Shown: positions 55,796-63,707, counted from the first letter of the stretch. The stretch is DNA of 64,000 bases from Halieaceae bacterium (GCA_028280635.1 JANQLM010000014.1:114815-178814), one strand, 5' to 3'. Numbers and translations are program-made. Notes: generated by a model from the sequence alone, not told the origin.

Positions 55796-56220
55796 TTTTC
55801 CTTGACGGCCTCCTGGCCACGCGCGCTCTCGCGGTATGCCTTGTCGATCGCGCGCATCATCGGCGACCAGGCCAGCCACTTGCGCTTGTTCGCCTTGGTC
55901 GCTTTCATCTGCACACCGTTCGTGCCCTTGAGTCTGTTGTCCCAGCCCACCCATACTTCCACCAGGAATTCCTTCACCACGGCATTGGTGGGGATCATTG
56001 ATGGGCCGTTTTTGTCCTCGATCTGTGCTTGCAGCTTGGTGCGTACCTGGTCGTAGATGGCCTGGGCCTCATCCTGGGAGACCATCCTGAACTCGGCGGT
56101 GAACTCGAACTCTTCGAATTCACCGTCCTGGGGCATCTCGACCACTACCGGCCAGTGGTAGGTGGTGGTCAGCTGGTCATAGCTGAATCCGCGCGCGGTG
56201 GTGCTCTCTTCTTCACTCAT
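55792..56220 (-). CDS. Phage tail assembly chaperone
   Basis: A 142-residue acidic protein between the tail tube and tape-measure genes, the usual place of the G-type tail assembly chaperone. It contains EFEFTAEFRMVSQDEAQAIYDQV and a basic C-terminal half (KATKANKRKWLAWSPMMRAI). Such proteins coat the tape measure during tail assembly and are normally made together with a frameshifted longer form. The ATG has GGAG upstream. Confidence 0.75.
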   Translation of the reverse strand: MSEEESTTARGFSYDQLTTTYHWPVVVEMPQDGEFEEFEFTAEFRMVSQDEAQAIYDQVRTKLQAQIEDKNGPSMIPTNAVVKEFLVEVWVGWDNRLKGTNGVQMKATKANKRKWLAWSPMMRAIDKAYRESARGQEAVKEN

Positions 56221-56243
56221 AGGGGGCTCCGAGTCCTGGTCGA

Positions 56244-57191
56244 TTAACGGTGGACGAACGTGTAGTCGTTGTTCTTCGCTGTCGGAACGATCGGTCCCGA
56301 GCAGCGCAAGAAGGCAACGCCTTGCTGGTTAACCCGCTCGATCGTGTCGATCTCCACGTTGGGGGCATCGAACTCGAAGATGTGGCCCGCGTCCGTAACA
56401 TCGGTACCAAGCTGGAAGGCAATCGCACCCGTGGCGTTGTTCTTCGCTGCTTCGAAGAAGTTGAACACACCGACGTCGCCCTCGCGGAAAGTGATCGAGT
56501 ATCCCGCCCCGTTTCCACTACTGCTCTGGATGACCTCCTCCTGGTTGGCGACGTTGAGGTACTGCGCCGTGTCACGGCCAGTAATCTCCAGAGCGCTCAT
56601 GCCGACCTGTTGGCCGAAGAACAGCATTTCGGTCACGGTAGACGCGTTGATGTCCTGCGGGAGTTGGAAGGCAGAGAAGTCCGGCGTCGGAGGAGCCGTC
56701 TTCGTGGGCGGGTCGTAGAGCGCGATCCCGTTGAACACAACGCGGCCAATGCCATCCGTGCCCAACTGCAAGCTCAGGCCACCGCGTAGACCCCGTAGCG
56801 GGTGAAACGTATCCAGGGCGAAGAAGCCTGCATAGAGGCTGTCTTCGTTGGCGTCCACCAGCGCGTAGAGGACTGACGTGGTCGCCGTGATCGTTGCGTT
56901 GTGTGAGGAGCCCAGGTAGAGGAGGTTGTGCGCCGGTACCTGGTCGACGACGCCGGAGCCTGCCAGCGCCATGACAATCTCGATGCCCACGTACGTTTCA
57001 GAGCGTGAACCTCGCGCTGCACCCTTGAAGCCGCGTACCTGGTGTATCCGCTGCTTGTTGCCTTCCAGCGGCCGCAGCGTGACTGACTCAGCGACCATGG
57101 CGTCAGCAGCCGCGAAGCTGCCACCTAGACCGTAGTTGGCCTCCTTCAGCAGGAAGAGGAGGACGTCTTCTTCACGGATTATGTAGGTCAT
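56244..57191 (-). CDS. Phage tail tube protein
   Basis: The 315-residue protein is beta-rich, with LYLGSSHNATITATTSVLYALVDANED in the first half and repeated glycine-turn strands. Its position directly before the chaperone/tape-measure block, and its length of about 300 residues, fit a major tail tube subunit of Mu-like siphophages. The ATG follows GGAGTAAGG. No sheath gene is present, again indicating a non-contractile tail. Confidence 0.75.
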   Translation of the reverse strand: MTYIIREEDVLLFLLKEANYGLGGSFAAADAMVAESVTLRPLEGNKQRIHQVRGFKGAARGSRSETYVGIEIVMALAGSGVVDQVPAHNLLYLGSSHNATITATTSVLYALVDANEDSLYAGFFALDTFHPLRGLRGGLSLQLGTDGIGRVVFNGIALYDPPTKTAPPTPDFSAFQLPQDINASTVTEMLFFGQQVGMSALEITGRDTAQYLNVANQEEVIQSSSGNGAGYSITFREGDVGVFNFFEAAKNNATGAIAFQLGTDVTDAGHIFEFDAPNVEIDTIERVNQQGVAFLRCSGPIVPTAKNNDYTFVHR

Positions 57192-57194
57192 ACC

Positions 57195-57401
57195 TTACTC
57201 CGGGTTGTCGTTGGTTGGGGTGTCGTCGGCAGGCGGCTCACTTCCAGTCGCCGGCTCAACAACGGAAATCGGATCGGTGCCCGCTTCGGCATCGGGGTCG
57301 AAGCGATAGATGCCACCGGCATTGGGAATCTGGTCGCGCGTAGGACGGCGCGGCTTGTCGGTGGATCGGGCTGCGGTCTTTCTCGATGACTTTCTAGGCA
57401 T
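57195..57401 (-). CDS. Small basic/proline-rich phage protein
   Basis: A 68-residue protein with a basic N-terminal third (PRKSSRKTAARSTDKPRRP) and an acidic, proline-rich C terminus (EPATGSEPPADDTPTNDNPE). No family was recognised. It is placed between the tail-terminator and tail tube genes. The ATG at 57401 has GAGGAAAG 5-12 nt upstream and overlaps the end of the preceding gene by 8 nt. Confidence 0.6.
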   Translation of the reverse strand: MPRKSSRKTAARSTDKPRRPTRDQIPNAGGIYRFDPDAEAGTDPISVVEPATGSEPPADDTPTNDNPE

Positions 57402-57825
57402 TAGCACTTTCCTCAAAGAACGTGGTGCGGTACTGGTCCTGCCACCACAGGGTGTGATCGCGCACCGTCACGATCTGTGAATTCCCGCGACGCACTGGGT
57501 TGTAGTGCGGCAAGTCGGGCGTCCAGCCGTTCAATGCACCGCGGACTTTTTGGCGCCAGTCTTCCAGCGCGGCGTTCTTCATGTTGGCCTTGCCCGCCAT
57601 GTGGCGGATCGCAAACACCACGGCGAAGGTCGTCGTCACCTGGTCAAACACCGGGCCGGTGGTTCGGGCTTGATCGCTGACGCGATCACCCAGCGGTACC
57701 AGGAAGAGACTCGCAGCGCGCTTGGGCTTCTTCCGGGCCACCTCAGCGATCTCCAGAACCGTGTCGATACTGACCCGCCCGCTGATCGAGGCTTGTATGC
57801 GCGCTTCAACCTTTTCCAGCAGCAT
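57394..57825 (-). CDS. Phage tail terminator / head-tail joining protein
   Basis: The 143-residue product has TTTFAVVFAIRHMAGKAN and VRGALNGWTPDLPHYNPVRRGNSQIV, resembling tail-terminator proteins of Mu-like siphophages. Such a ring stops tail polymerisation and joins head and tail. The gene overlaps the virion morphogenesis gene by 20 nt and starts at ATG behind GGAGG. Confidence 0.7.
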   Translation of the reverse strand: MLLEKVEARIQASISGRVSIDTVLEIAEVARKKPKRAASLFLVPLGDRVSDQARTTGPVFDQVTTTFAVVFAIRHMAGKANMKNAALEDWRQKVRGALNGWTPDLPHYNPVRRGNSQIVTVRDHTLWWQDQYRTTFFEESANA

Positions 57826-58315
57826 TGATCGCCTCCTGCCACCAGTCGATCACCATCACAGGGATATCCTCTTCCTCCTCGGCTCCGAAGCCGACGAAGG
57901 GTCGCGCTGGCATCACTACGGATTCGACCGTCGCGTAGCCACCGCCTGGCAGCGGGAAGCGCAGGTACGGCGCGTTCTTCGCCTGTATGACACCGCCCTC
58001 CTGGTGAATGGCGGCGTAGATCACGTTCGTGCCGTGCTCCACTGCACGGCCGCTGTTGATTACGTTGTGCGTGATCGAGGCCGCCAGGCGGCCGCTGTCC
58101 TGGAGCGTTTTGCCCCCCTGGAGCTGCGCTCGGGCACTCGGCTCCCAGGCTTCGCCATCAGGGCCTTGCTCCAGTTGGAAGCGACGCTGCGTTTGGCTGT
58201 CCAAGTAGGCACCGATCTCGTCGAGCAGGTGCTCGGTGTCCGCGTGGGCCACCGCGTCCAGGAGCGCGTTAGCTCCGGCATCTTCCAGGGAAAGCGTGAG
58301 ATTCAAGCCCGCCAT
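57806..58315 (-). CDS. Phage virion morphogenesis protein (Mu gpG-like)
   Basis: The 169-residue protein matches the phage virion morphogenesis family. It has EAWEPSARAQLQGGKTLQDSGRLAASI, VEHGTNVIYAAIHQEGG and MPARPFVGFG in the usual order. Mu gpG-like proteins act in tail completion or head-tail joining. The ATG overlaps the stop of the DUF1320 gene as TGATG. Confidence 0.85.
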   Translation of the reverse strand: MAGLNLTLSLEDAGANALLDAVAHADTEHLLDEIGAYLDSQTQRRFQLEQGPDGEAWEPSARAQLQGGKTLQDSGRLAASITHNVINSGRAVEHGTNVIYAAIHQEGGVIQAKNAPYLRFPLPGGGYATVESVVMPARPFVGFGAEEEEDIPVMVIDWWQEAINAAGKG

Positions 58316-58812
58316 CAGAAGCCACTCCAGTCGCGCGTTTCGCCGCCTGGCTGGAACCGAAACCCAGACGCGACATCTCCGTCCTGCGCGGCGTCTTCCG
58401 CGCCGATCGCTGCGGTCCCCTTGGAGACGTCACGCAGCCAAGCGACCGCGTTCTTGTAGTTGTCCACTGTCGGCTCATCCGCACCGTGGACCATGAGGTC
58501 ATGGCGCACGATGATCGCGGCCTGACGCGGGATGACGGACGCGTCGATCACAGCCTGGTCCAGCGGCAGCGTGAGGTGCTTGCCGAGGTAGCTGTCCATG
58601 AAGTGCTGGGCGTCTTCGATCGCCGCGTTGATCGCATCGAGCGCCGCCTGGGCATCAGCGATCTCTGCGGCCGTGAAACCACTGGTGCTTGTTTGCAGGA
58701 TGAGCGCCTGCAGGCATTCGGGCACCACCTCATCGGGGAGCTTCTGGCCGCCCAACTCGGCCAGCGACTCTGCGCCGTACCGAGTGAGTAGTTGCGATGC
58801 GGTGGTGTACAT
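58315..58812 (-). CDS. DUF1320 head completion protein (Mu gp36-like)
   Basis: A 165-residue, largely helical protein of the DUF1320/gp436 family. It begins MYTTASQLLTRYGAESLAEL, then has AALDAINAAIEDAQHFMDSYLG and a C-terminal VDNYKNAVAWLRDVSKGTAAIG. In Mu-like phages it is encoded between the capsid and gpG genes, as here, and is thought to be a head-tail connector. Confidence 0.85.
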   Translation of the reverse strand: MYTTASQLLTRYGAESLAELGGQKLPDEVVPECLQALILQTSTSGFTAAEIADAQAALDAINAAIEDAQHFMDSYLGKHLTLPLDQAVIDASVIPRQAAIIVRHDLMVHGADEPTVDNYKNAVAWLRDVSKGTAAIGAEDAAQDGDVASGFRFQPGGETRDWSGF

Positions 58813-58814
58813 AC

Positions 58815-59135
58815 TCAGGACTGGGCGCTACCCGTGGCAGGCTTCTTCGCGGCAGCCTTCTTCTTGGCCGGAGCTTTCTTCCTGGCAGCCGCCTTCTTCT
58901 TGGCGGGGGCCTTGGCAGCCGGAGCAGCGGTCGATGGCTCCTGGTTCTCGTTGCCCGGCTTTTCCTGAGTACCGTCTTCGGGGGGAATCTCCTCGGGCTT
59001 CGCCTCCACCAGGGCAGCGGTGCCGATCTTGGCCACCTGCTCCTCGGTGAGGGCGACCACCTGACCCAACTCAATCACATCACCGTCACAGCGGATCAGG
59101 TTGAGGGCCTTGTAGTGCTTCTTTGACGTCGACAT
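58815..59135 (-). CDS. Phage protein with histone-H1-like Ala/Lys tail
   Basis: The 106-residue protein has a small N-terminal domain (YKALNLIRCDGDVIELGQVV). A linker rich in Glu and Pro leads to a C-terminal tail of repeated AAAKKK/APAKKK units, like histone H1 or AlgP-type repeats. The tail is strongly positive and could bind DNA, perhaps inside the capsid. The ATG has AGGAG 6-7 nt upstream. A terminator-like hairpin separates it from the capsid gene. Confidence 0.65.
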   Translation of the reverse strand: MSTSKKHYKALNLIRCDGDVIELGQVVALTEEQVAKIGTAALVEAKPEEIPPEDGTQEKPGNENQEPSTAAPAAKAPAKKKAAARKKAPAKKKAAAKKPATGSAQS

Positions 59136-59154
59136 AAGCGTCTCCTGGTAATGA

Positions 59155-59201
59155 AACAAAACGGCGGCGGGTGGTGCCGAAGCACCCAAACCCGCCGCCG
59201 T
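59155..59201 (-). terminator. Terminator with UUCG loop after the capsid gene
   Basis: On the minus strand the 12-bp stem ACGGCGGCGGGT / ACCCGCCGCCGT encloses a second hairpin, GGTGC-TTCG-GCACC, and is followed by TTTGTTT. This looks like a rho-independent terminator or attenuator that would make capsid mRNA more abundant than downstream mRNA. Confidence 0.7.
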
Positions 59202-59237
59202 TCCTACTGCCCCGAAGGGCTCTCTCGCTGGGTGGTA

Positions 59238-60173
59238 TTAGGGGGCGACGGCGTTCTCGATGAAGTAACCCAGGTCATTGGCCAGTACGCGTTCCTCGAC
59301 AGTTTCGCCGACACGTACGCGCTGGCCGCCTCGCAGGCCGATGTCCTTGTCGAACATGCTCCCAGCTAACCAGCTGCCGTACTGCGCGGTGAGACCGAAG
59401 GTCAGGCCACGCTCCGTATTGGCGGTCAGGTCGCGGTAGGTCAGTGCGATGTGGCCGCCCCAGCAGCGCTGAAGGTTTGGTGCTTGCCCCTTCTTCGCAG
59501 TGTTGAAGCGGGCCTGGCCGACATGCAGCTCCTCCAGCTCAAACAGCTCTGCGACTTGCTCGCGTGTCGCCCGACCCTTGTCGCCGCTATTGCCATGTGC
59601 CGCCTTGACGATGTCCGGGTGGCGCGACAACTTCGACCAGGCGGTCTGGCCGATGGTCATGACGTTGGGCCGCATCACCGGCACGTCGAGCGCATCGGAG
59701 ATCACAGCGATAGGGTCGGAGTTGGTGAAGTCATTGAACTGCGCTGTACCCGACAGGGTCTGGCGATGCGTCGCAGCATAGGTGTTGGGGTTGAACACCA
59801 GGGCAGCCGCACGTACTTCGCGGCCCAAGTAGATCAAGTTCGTGGTGTACTCGGTCGAGTGGGCCAGCGGGTCGTAGTTCTCGGGAGCCTGTTCGATGTC
59901 ATCGTTGGGAACGGGATCATCCAGGCCGAAGTCTGCGCAGAGTCCTGTCTTCTCCGTAGCGGAGAACTCCACCTCGTTGGGTCTACTCCTACGGCCCACG
60001 CGAGAGTCCGGTACGGTAAAGCCTTCCGCGAGATCGTATTCGAAGTACTTGTACTCCTTTTTCCCAACAGGAACACGCGGCAGCACACTGTCCGCGATCA
60101 GTCTCGCGTTCGTGTAGGCCACCGCAACCGCGATCAGGGCCGGGTCTGTGGGGAATGGCGTGTTTCCGCTCAT
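59238..60173 (-). CDS. Major capsid protein
   Basis: A 311-residue protein of the type found in Mu-like siphophages. It opens with LIAVAVAYTNARLIADSVLPRVPVGKKEYKYFEYD and contains RPNVMTIGQTAWSKLSRHPDIV and GGHIALTYRD. Its place after the protease/scaffold and cement genes and before the connectors is the expected one for a capsid. The ATG follows AGGAGTAACT. The N terminus is not obviously a cleaved delta domain. Confidence 0.8.
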   Translation of the reverse strand: MSGNTPFPTDPALIAVAVAYTNARLIADSVLPRVPVGKKEYKYFEYDLAEGFTVPDSRVGRRSRPNEVEFSATEKTGLCADFGLDDPVPNDDIEQAPENYDPLAHSTEYTTNLIYLGREVRAAALVFNPNTYAATHRQTLSGTAQFNDFTNSDPIAVISDALDVPVMRPNVMTIGQTAWSKLSRHPDIVKAAHGNSGDKGRATREQVAELFELEELHVGQARFNTAKKGQAPNLQRCWGGHIALTYRDLTANTERGLTFGLTAQYGSWLAGSMFDKDIGLRGGQRVRVGETVEERVLANDLGYFIENAVAP

Positions 60174-60203
60174 AGTTACTCCTACTCGTTAATCGGTGGC
60201 CAC

Positions 60204-60578
60204 TTAACCCTGCAGGGTTGAGAAGCTCAGATGAATGGAACCGATATCACCGTCGACACCGCTGACTACGGCCTCACCCCAGATGCGGTTGTTCACGCCC
60301 GCTGCGGGACTGGCAGCAACGGCCTTGCCGTTCGCGTCCGTAGTAAGCGGCTGGCCAGCGGTAACGTTGCCGCCGTACTCCACCTCGACGATCCCCACCT
60401 TGTAGACATCAACGCGTTGGCCATCCTCGCCGACGAGTGCGCCGGTGACTCCAGCGGGGGCATTGGCAACAGCGCTCGCAAGCGCCACCTGATGGTCCCC
60501 GGTGCCGAACGTCAGCAAGCGGTAGGGCACGAGGGTGCCTTCTGCGTCCAGGGACTTAGTAAGCATGGGATTTTGCAT
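60204..60578 (-). CDS. DUF2190 capsid cement/decoration protein
   Basis: A 124-residue protein with the DUF2190-type beta pattern: LVPYRLLTFGTGDHQVALASA, ALVGEDGQRVDVYKVGIVEV and GGNVTAGQPLTTDANGKAV. The last motif is the family hallmark. It probably trims or stabilises the capsid. It is encoded between scaffold and capsid genes. The start has AGGAG 7 nt upstream. Confidence 0.8.
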   Translation of the reverse strand: MQNPMLTKSLDAEGTLVPYRLLTFGTGDHQVALASAVANAPAGVTGALVGEDGQRVDVYKVGIVEVEYGGNVTAGQPLTTDANGKAVAASPAAGVNNRIWGEAVVSGVDGDIGSIHLSFSTLQG

Positions 60579-60612
60579 AGCTACTCCTGTGCGTTAGTTG
60601 TGGCGTCGGTCG

Positions 60613-61113
60613 TCAGTCCGCCGTTTGTTGGCTACGAATGTGGGCGACCGCCACAGAGGCCGACACCGTGATGCCCTTGCCAGCCTGCTCCGCGATGTAC
60701 TCCTTGGCCGCCAGACCCAGCGCCTCACCATCGTTCAGATCAACGCTGTCGTTCTGGTTGGCGGCCTCCGCGTCCACCTTGAACAGCGGATGCTCGCCCT
60801 GGCCCTCCAGGATTTCCTTGGCGAACCAGGACAGGCCGGTGACTTGCTTCTTGCTGCCATCGTCCAGGGTGAACTCCAGGGTGTGCTCCTCGGACTCGTC
60901 GTGGCACAGCGTCTTCATGAAGGCACGCAGGCCATCGACCTGCGCCGGTGCAACGCGTTTGTCGGCCACCGCTTTGGTGAGCACCGTCTCGATGAACTCG
61001 TCGCGCTGCTGCGTCGCGTTCTGCTTAGCGAACTCCGCCTCCGCCTCAGACTTCGCCTGGGCTTTCGCGGCGTCGAGGTCTTCCTGGGTGAACTGCTTGT
61101 CCTTCGGGTCCAT
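60613..61113 (-). CDS. Internal scaffold protein in the protease frame (gpZ-like)
   Basis: Within the protease gene an ATG at 61113 (MDPKDKQFTQEDLDAAK) has GAGGA 7 nt upstream. It would yield a separate 166-residue scaffold protein sharing the protease C terminus. This nested arrangement is known for Mu gpI/gpZ and lambda C/Nu3. It is called from the internal ribosome site and the clear domain border. Confidence 0.6.
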   Translation of the reverse strand: MDPKDKQFTQEDLDAAKAQAKSEAEAEFAKQNATQQRDEFIETVLTKAVADKRVAPAQVDGLRAFMKTLCHDESEEHTLEFTLDDGSKKQVTGLSWFAKEILEGQGEHPLFKVDAEAANQNDSVDLNDGEALGLAAKEYIAEQAGKGITVSASVAVAHIRSQQTAD

Positions 61114-61809
61114 AGTCGGGTCCTCAGAGTGAGCGCCGGTCGGCGGCGCGGTAAACGAGTAGAAATCGTCGAGCTGCTCAGCACGCTGCTCACCGGCTTC
61201 TTCGGCCAGTGCGTCGATCTGCCAGTCGGGGATCACCTGGTCGGCGGTGTCCATATCGAAGCGATCGATCAAGAACTCACGCATGCCACGGAAGAAGGAA
61301 GCGATGATTGAGGTGGCGTACCAGGTGCTCGTGCTGAACTCGAACTCAGCGCCTTGGACGTCGGCATTCTTGTAGATCGGTTCGAGGCCATCGAGCGCGG
61401 GTGCCGCTGCGCCGAGAAAGCCGATATGGCCCAGCGCAGGACCGGCATCGGTCTGGACAATCTTCACGGAGCGATTCGGGTACCGGCCCTCTTTCACCAG
61501 GTCGGCAAACTGCGGCTCGACGTGGTCGGCCTTGGCGTACAGCACGCCATCTTCCACCTTGAACTCGATACCCCAGCCGTAGGCGGGGTCATCCTTCTGG
61601 GGATGGCCCACCACTAGTGGGACCGTGAAGGGACGATCCTCCGCCGGAGTAGAGTTGACCGCCAGCTGCTGCAGGTAGGCTTCGTCGTAGGTGTCGGTGC
61701 GACCGTGGGCGTCCGTGTGGGTGCCGACATAGAAGATGTCGAACCACTCCGTGAGTCCCTTGAACTCCAGAGCGACGCGGCGGGGTGTGATGGGCGGTTG
61801 CTTCTCCAT
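60613..61809 (-). CDS. Mu gpI-like prohead protease with C-terminal scaffold
   Basis: The 398-residue protein fuses an N-terminal protease part (about 1-190, with RPFTVPLVVGHPQKDDPAYGWG and PNRSVKIV) to a charged, coiled scaffold-like part (DLDAAKAQAKSEAEAEFAKQ). This matches Mu gpI, in which the protease gene contains the scaffold gpZ in the same frame. The His in VVGHP and the Ser in NRSVK are candidates for the active site. An internal start for the scaffold is visible at 61113. Confidence 0.8.
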   Translation of the reverse strand: MEKQPPITPRRVALEFKGLTEWFDIFYVGTHTDAHGRTDTYDEAYLQQLAVNSTPAEDRPFTVPLVVGHPQKDDPAYGWGIEFKVEDGVLYAKADHVEPQFADLVKEGRYPNRSVKIVQTDAGPALGHIGFLGAAAPALDGLEPIYKNADVQGAEFEFSTSTWYATSIIASFFRGMREFLIDRFDMDTADQVIPDWQIDALAEEAGEQRAEQLDDFYSFTAPPTGAHSEDPTMDPKDKQFTQEDLDAAKAQAKSEAEAEFAKQNATQQRDEFIETVLTKAVADKRVAPAQVDGLRAFMKTLCHDESEEHTLEFTLDDGSKKQVTGLSWFAKEILEGQGEHPLFKVDAEAANQNDSVDLNDGEALGLAAKEYIAEQAGKGITVSASVAVAHIRSQQTAD

Positions 61810-62063
61810 GGCGGGCAGTGTGCCGAGATCGCCATGAGGGAAAGACTGTGAAATCTTTCACACCGGGGTAGGTCGGGTAGGGAGGCTCGTAGGATGCCTG
61901 CGGCTGCCGGGCCGGGTCAAGACGTCCTGGTGGCCACCAGCAATGCGCTCTGACAGCTGGGTAAGAACGGGTAGGTTGGGGTAAAACGCGGCGATTGAAC
62001 GGGGCGGTTATCCCGTGCAAGGTTAGTGGCACAGATAGGATTTCGAGCGGGAGGGATTTGGCG

Positions 62064-62621
62064 ATGGAAGTGGATGCTAAAGCATGGGTGGGCTTCTTGG
62101 AGTTGTGGGCCGTATTCGGCCCCATACTGGTTGGTTTCTTTACCGATCGTCGGGCACGCCGACGTTACTTAAACGATCGCGAGTGGGATCAACAGCGCGA
62201 GGAGGAACGGGCCGCCCGGCGAGCCGAGGAAGCACGACAGGAGCGTGAGGAGGAGCATGCACTGCGACACCGGGCGGCGAAGTACGAGGAACTGAAGTCG
62301 GCAATAGTGGACTTCGCAGCTACTTCGCAACAGTACATGATGCTATGCGGGACCAATTGGAGGGAGAGCTTTCCCGAAGGCTCATTCAAGGTCTACGATG
62401 AATTCGTGTCTCTCCAGTACCGACAAAATTCACACCTCGCGCTGCTGGTACCGGAGGAGTTGGGTAGCATGCTAATGCGAGCTGGCAGGACAATGGTCAA
62501 TCTCCCTGGTCAGATGCATGAGAAGAAGGAAGCTGAGCGCCCAGCTGTGCTGAATGCTGCGATGGCTGAGTACGGCACTCTTACAGTCTCGCTACGTGAA
62601 TACCTGCAGGGCCTCCAGTAG
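62064..62621 (+). CDS. Membrane-anchored coiled-coil phage protein (possible moron)
   Basis: A 185-residue protein with one N-terminal membrane helix (about 8-27: WVGFLELWAVFGPILVGFF). A very charged coiled-coil (REEERAARRAEEARQEREEE) and a helical C-terminal domain follow. It is transcribed opposite to all late genes around it, with its own ribosome site GGAGGG, as expected of a lysogenic conversion or superinfection-exclusion gene. No family is recognised; the function is inferred from topology and orientation only. Confidence 0.65.
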   Translation: MEVDAKAWVGFLELWAVFGPILVGFFTDRRARRRYLNDREWDQQREEERAARRAEEARQEREEEHALRHRAAKYEELKSAIVDFAATSQQYMMLCGTNWRESFPEGSFKVYDEFVSLQYRQNSHLALLVPEELGSMLMRAGRTMVNLPGQMHEKKEAERPAVLNAAMAEYGTLTVSLREYLQGLQ

Positions 62622-62824
62622 CTGGTTTCTGGGCATGGGCCACCCTGATTGGCACGGCTATGCGCCCTGAAGTCGCAGCATGCCCTTCGGCCCAGCGACT
62701 GGATCGCGTTAAACCGACTCAAACCATATTCAACTTTCGTTAAGTTTTTTTCGTCGTGGCCTGGGGCGGGTTTCCCGGATCGCGCCCACAGGGCCACACA
62801 GGGCGTCTGAGAGGGGGTCTCAGA

Positions 62825-63079
62825 TCAGTGGATTTGGCCCCTTTTCGGCCTCATCGCGTTGCACCGGCTGACTACCAGGCGCTCGGCGGCAAAGAACAGC
62901 TCATCCTCGTCGCCCAGGCCGATCTCCTGGACGGCGTTGTAGATCGACACCGCCTGGTACATCAGGGCGTAGCTGTCCAGGTTCACCCCGATCATCTCGG
63001 TGCTCTCTTTGAGCATTGCGCCGATGTCGGCGAGCAGGGCCGGGCTGACCGGCGACGGATACACGCATCCTTGCGTCAT
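62825..63079 (-). CDS. Small phage protein coupled to the repressor gene
   Basis: The 84-residue protein (TQGCVYPSPVSPALLADIG at its start) is helical, with no recognised family. It follows the repressor-like gene with an ATGA overlap and has AAGGAG 7 nt before the ATG, so it is expressed with the repressor during lysogeny. The function is unknown; a regulatory or immunity accessory role is possible. Confidence 0.6.
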   Translation of the reverse strand: MTQGCVYPSPVSPALLADIGAMLKESTEMIGVNLDSYALMYQAVSIYNAVQEIGLGDEDELFFAAERLVVSRCNAMRPKRGQIH

Positions 63080-63588
63080 GACTTTTCTCCTTGGGTTGGT
63101 TCGCGGATCTCTCCCGATTCGACCGATGTCCACATGCGGATCATGCCGTGCACGATGGCCTTCGCCACCTCCTGGTAATCCACTCGTGAAAGACCCACCT
63201 TCTTAACCTGGAGGAACACGCGCACGGCTTCGACTGCACAGAACTGAGCGTCGAACTCCACGCCGTGGCGCTCAGCCTCCTCCTGAATCATCTCTACGAT
63301 CTCCGATACGACGAACTCCATGTTGTGCTCGCCCAGGAGGTCAGGGTCGGAGTCCGAAATTCTCTCTAGGGAGTGTTGACCCGTGAAGATGAACACCACG
63401 TCCGCTCCCAGTTCAGCAAGTCGCGCCAGTTCGTACCCCGGAATGTTCCCCTTCTTCTTCCAGTCGTAGATCGTGTTCCGGTTCCTACCCAGGGCTCCGG
63501 CGAGAACGGACGCGTCACCCAACCGAGTGATCTCACTGGCTAATCGCTGCACAAAATTCTCAGCTTTACCGCCATATCTTGTTGACAA
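63076..63588 (-). CDS. Phage repressor-like HTH protein
   Basis: The 170-residue protein has an N-terminal HTH (DASVLAGALGRNRNTIYDWK, about 25-44, followed by a wing ending in ELGADVVFIFTG). This pattern is common in phage repressors of the CI-like class. It lacks an S24 peptidase domain, so it would not be cleaved by RecA in the LexA manner. The best start is TTG at 63588; a later GTG would cut the HTH. Its leader is only about 33 nt. Confidence 0.75.
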   Translation of the reverse strand: MSTRYGGKAENFVQRLASEITRLGDASVLAGALGRNRNTIYDWKKKGNIPGYELARLAELGADVVFIFTGQHSLERISDSDPDLLGEHNMEFVVSEIVEMIQEEAERHGVEFDAQFCAVEAVRVFLQVKKVGLSRVDYQEVAKAIVHGMIRMWTSVESGEIREPTQGEKS

Positions 63589-63610
63589 ACTAGGCCACCG
63601 ACAGTTTAAT
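63582..63610 (+). promoter_or_regulatory. Rightward early promoter (sigma-70 type)
   Basis: TTGACA (63582-63587) and TTTAAT (63605-63610) are separated by 17 nt, five to six matches of six in each box. Transcription should start near 63617 and read the Ner-like gene. The -35 box lies within the first codons of the repressor gene on the other strand. Confidence 0.75.
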
Positions 63611-63618
63611 CAGCGCAG

Positions 63619-63638
63619 CAGCCTAGAATTATAGGCTG
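63619..63638. promoter_or_regulatory. Palindromic operator overlapping the repressor promoter
   Basis: CAGCCTA-N6-TAGGCTG is a perfect 7-bp inverted repeat. It covers a minus-strand TATAAT (63633-63628), the likely -10 box of the repressor promoter, and lies just beyond the early start site. A dimeric repressor or Ner-like protein bound here would control both promoters. Confidence 0.65.
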
Positions 63639-63707
63639 TCTGCTGAAAAAAGTAGGGCGGTGCTGCAACACCGCCCAGATGTACCGCACAGACGCTTTGG
63701 AGACGCC

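Noticed and set aside
55801..55954. ATG at 55954 as the start of the DUF1799-like gene
   Set aside because: It would put over 50 residues of polar, low-quality sequence, wholly out of frame with the real chaperone gene, before the domain; frameshift or non-standard initiation is more likely.
61855..61985. Repeated GGGTAGGT-type motifs between protease and membrane genes as a phage end or operator
   Set aside because: The copies are imperfect, irregularly spaced and G-rich by composition; no symmetry or TG/CA end was found.
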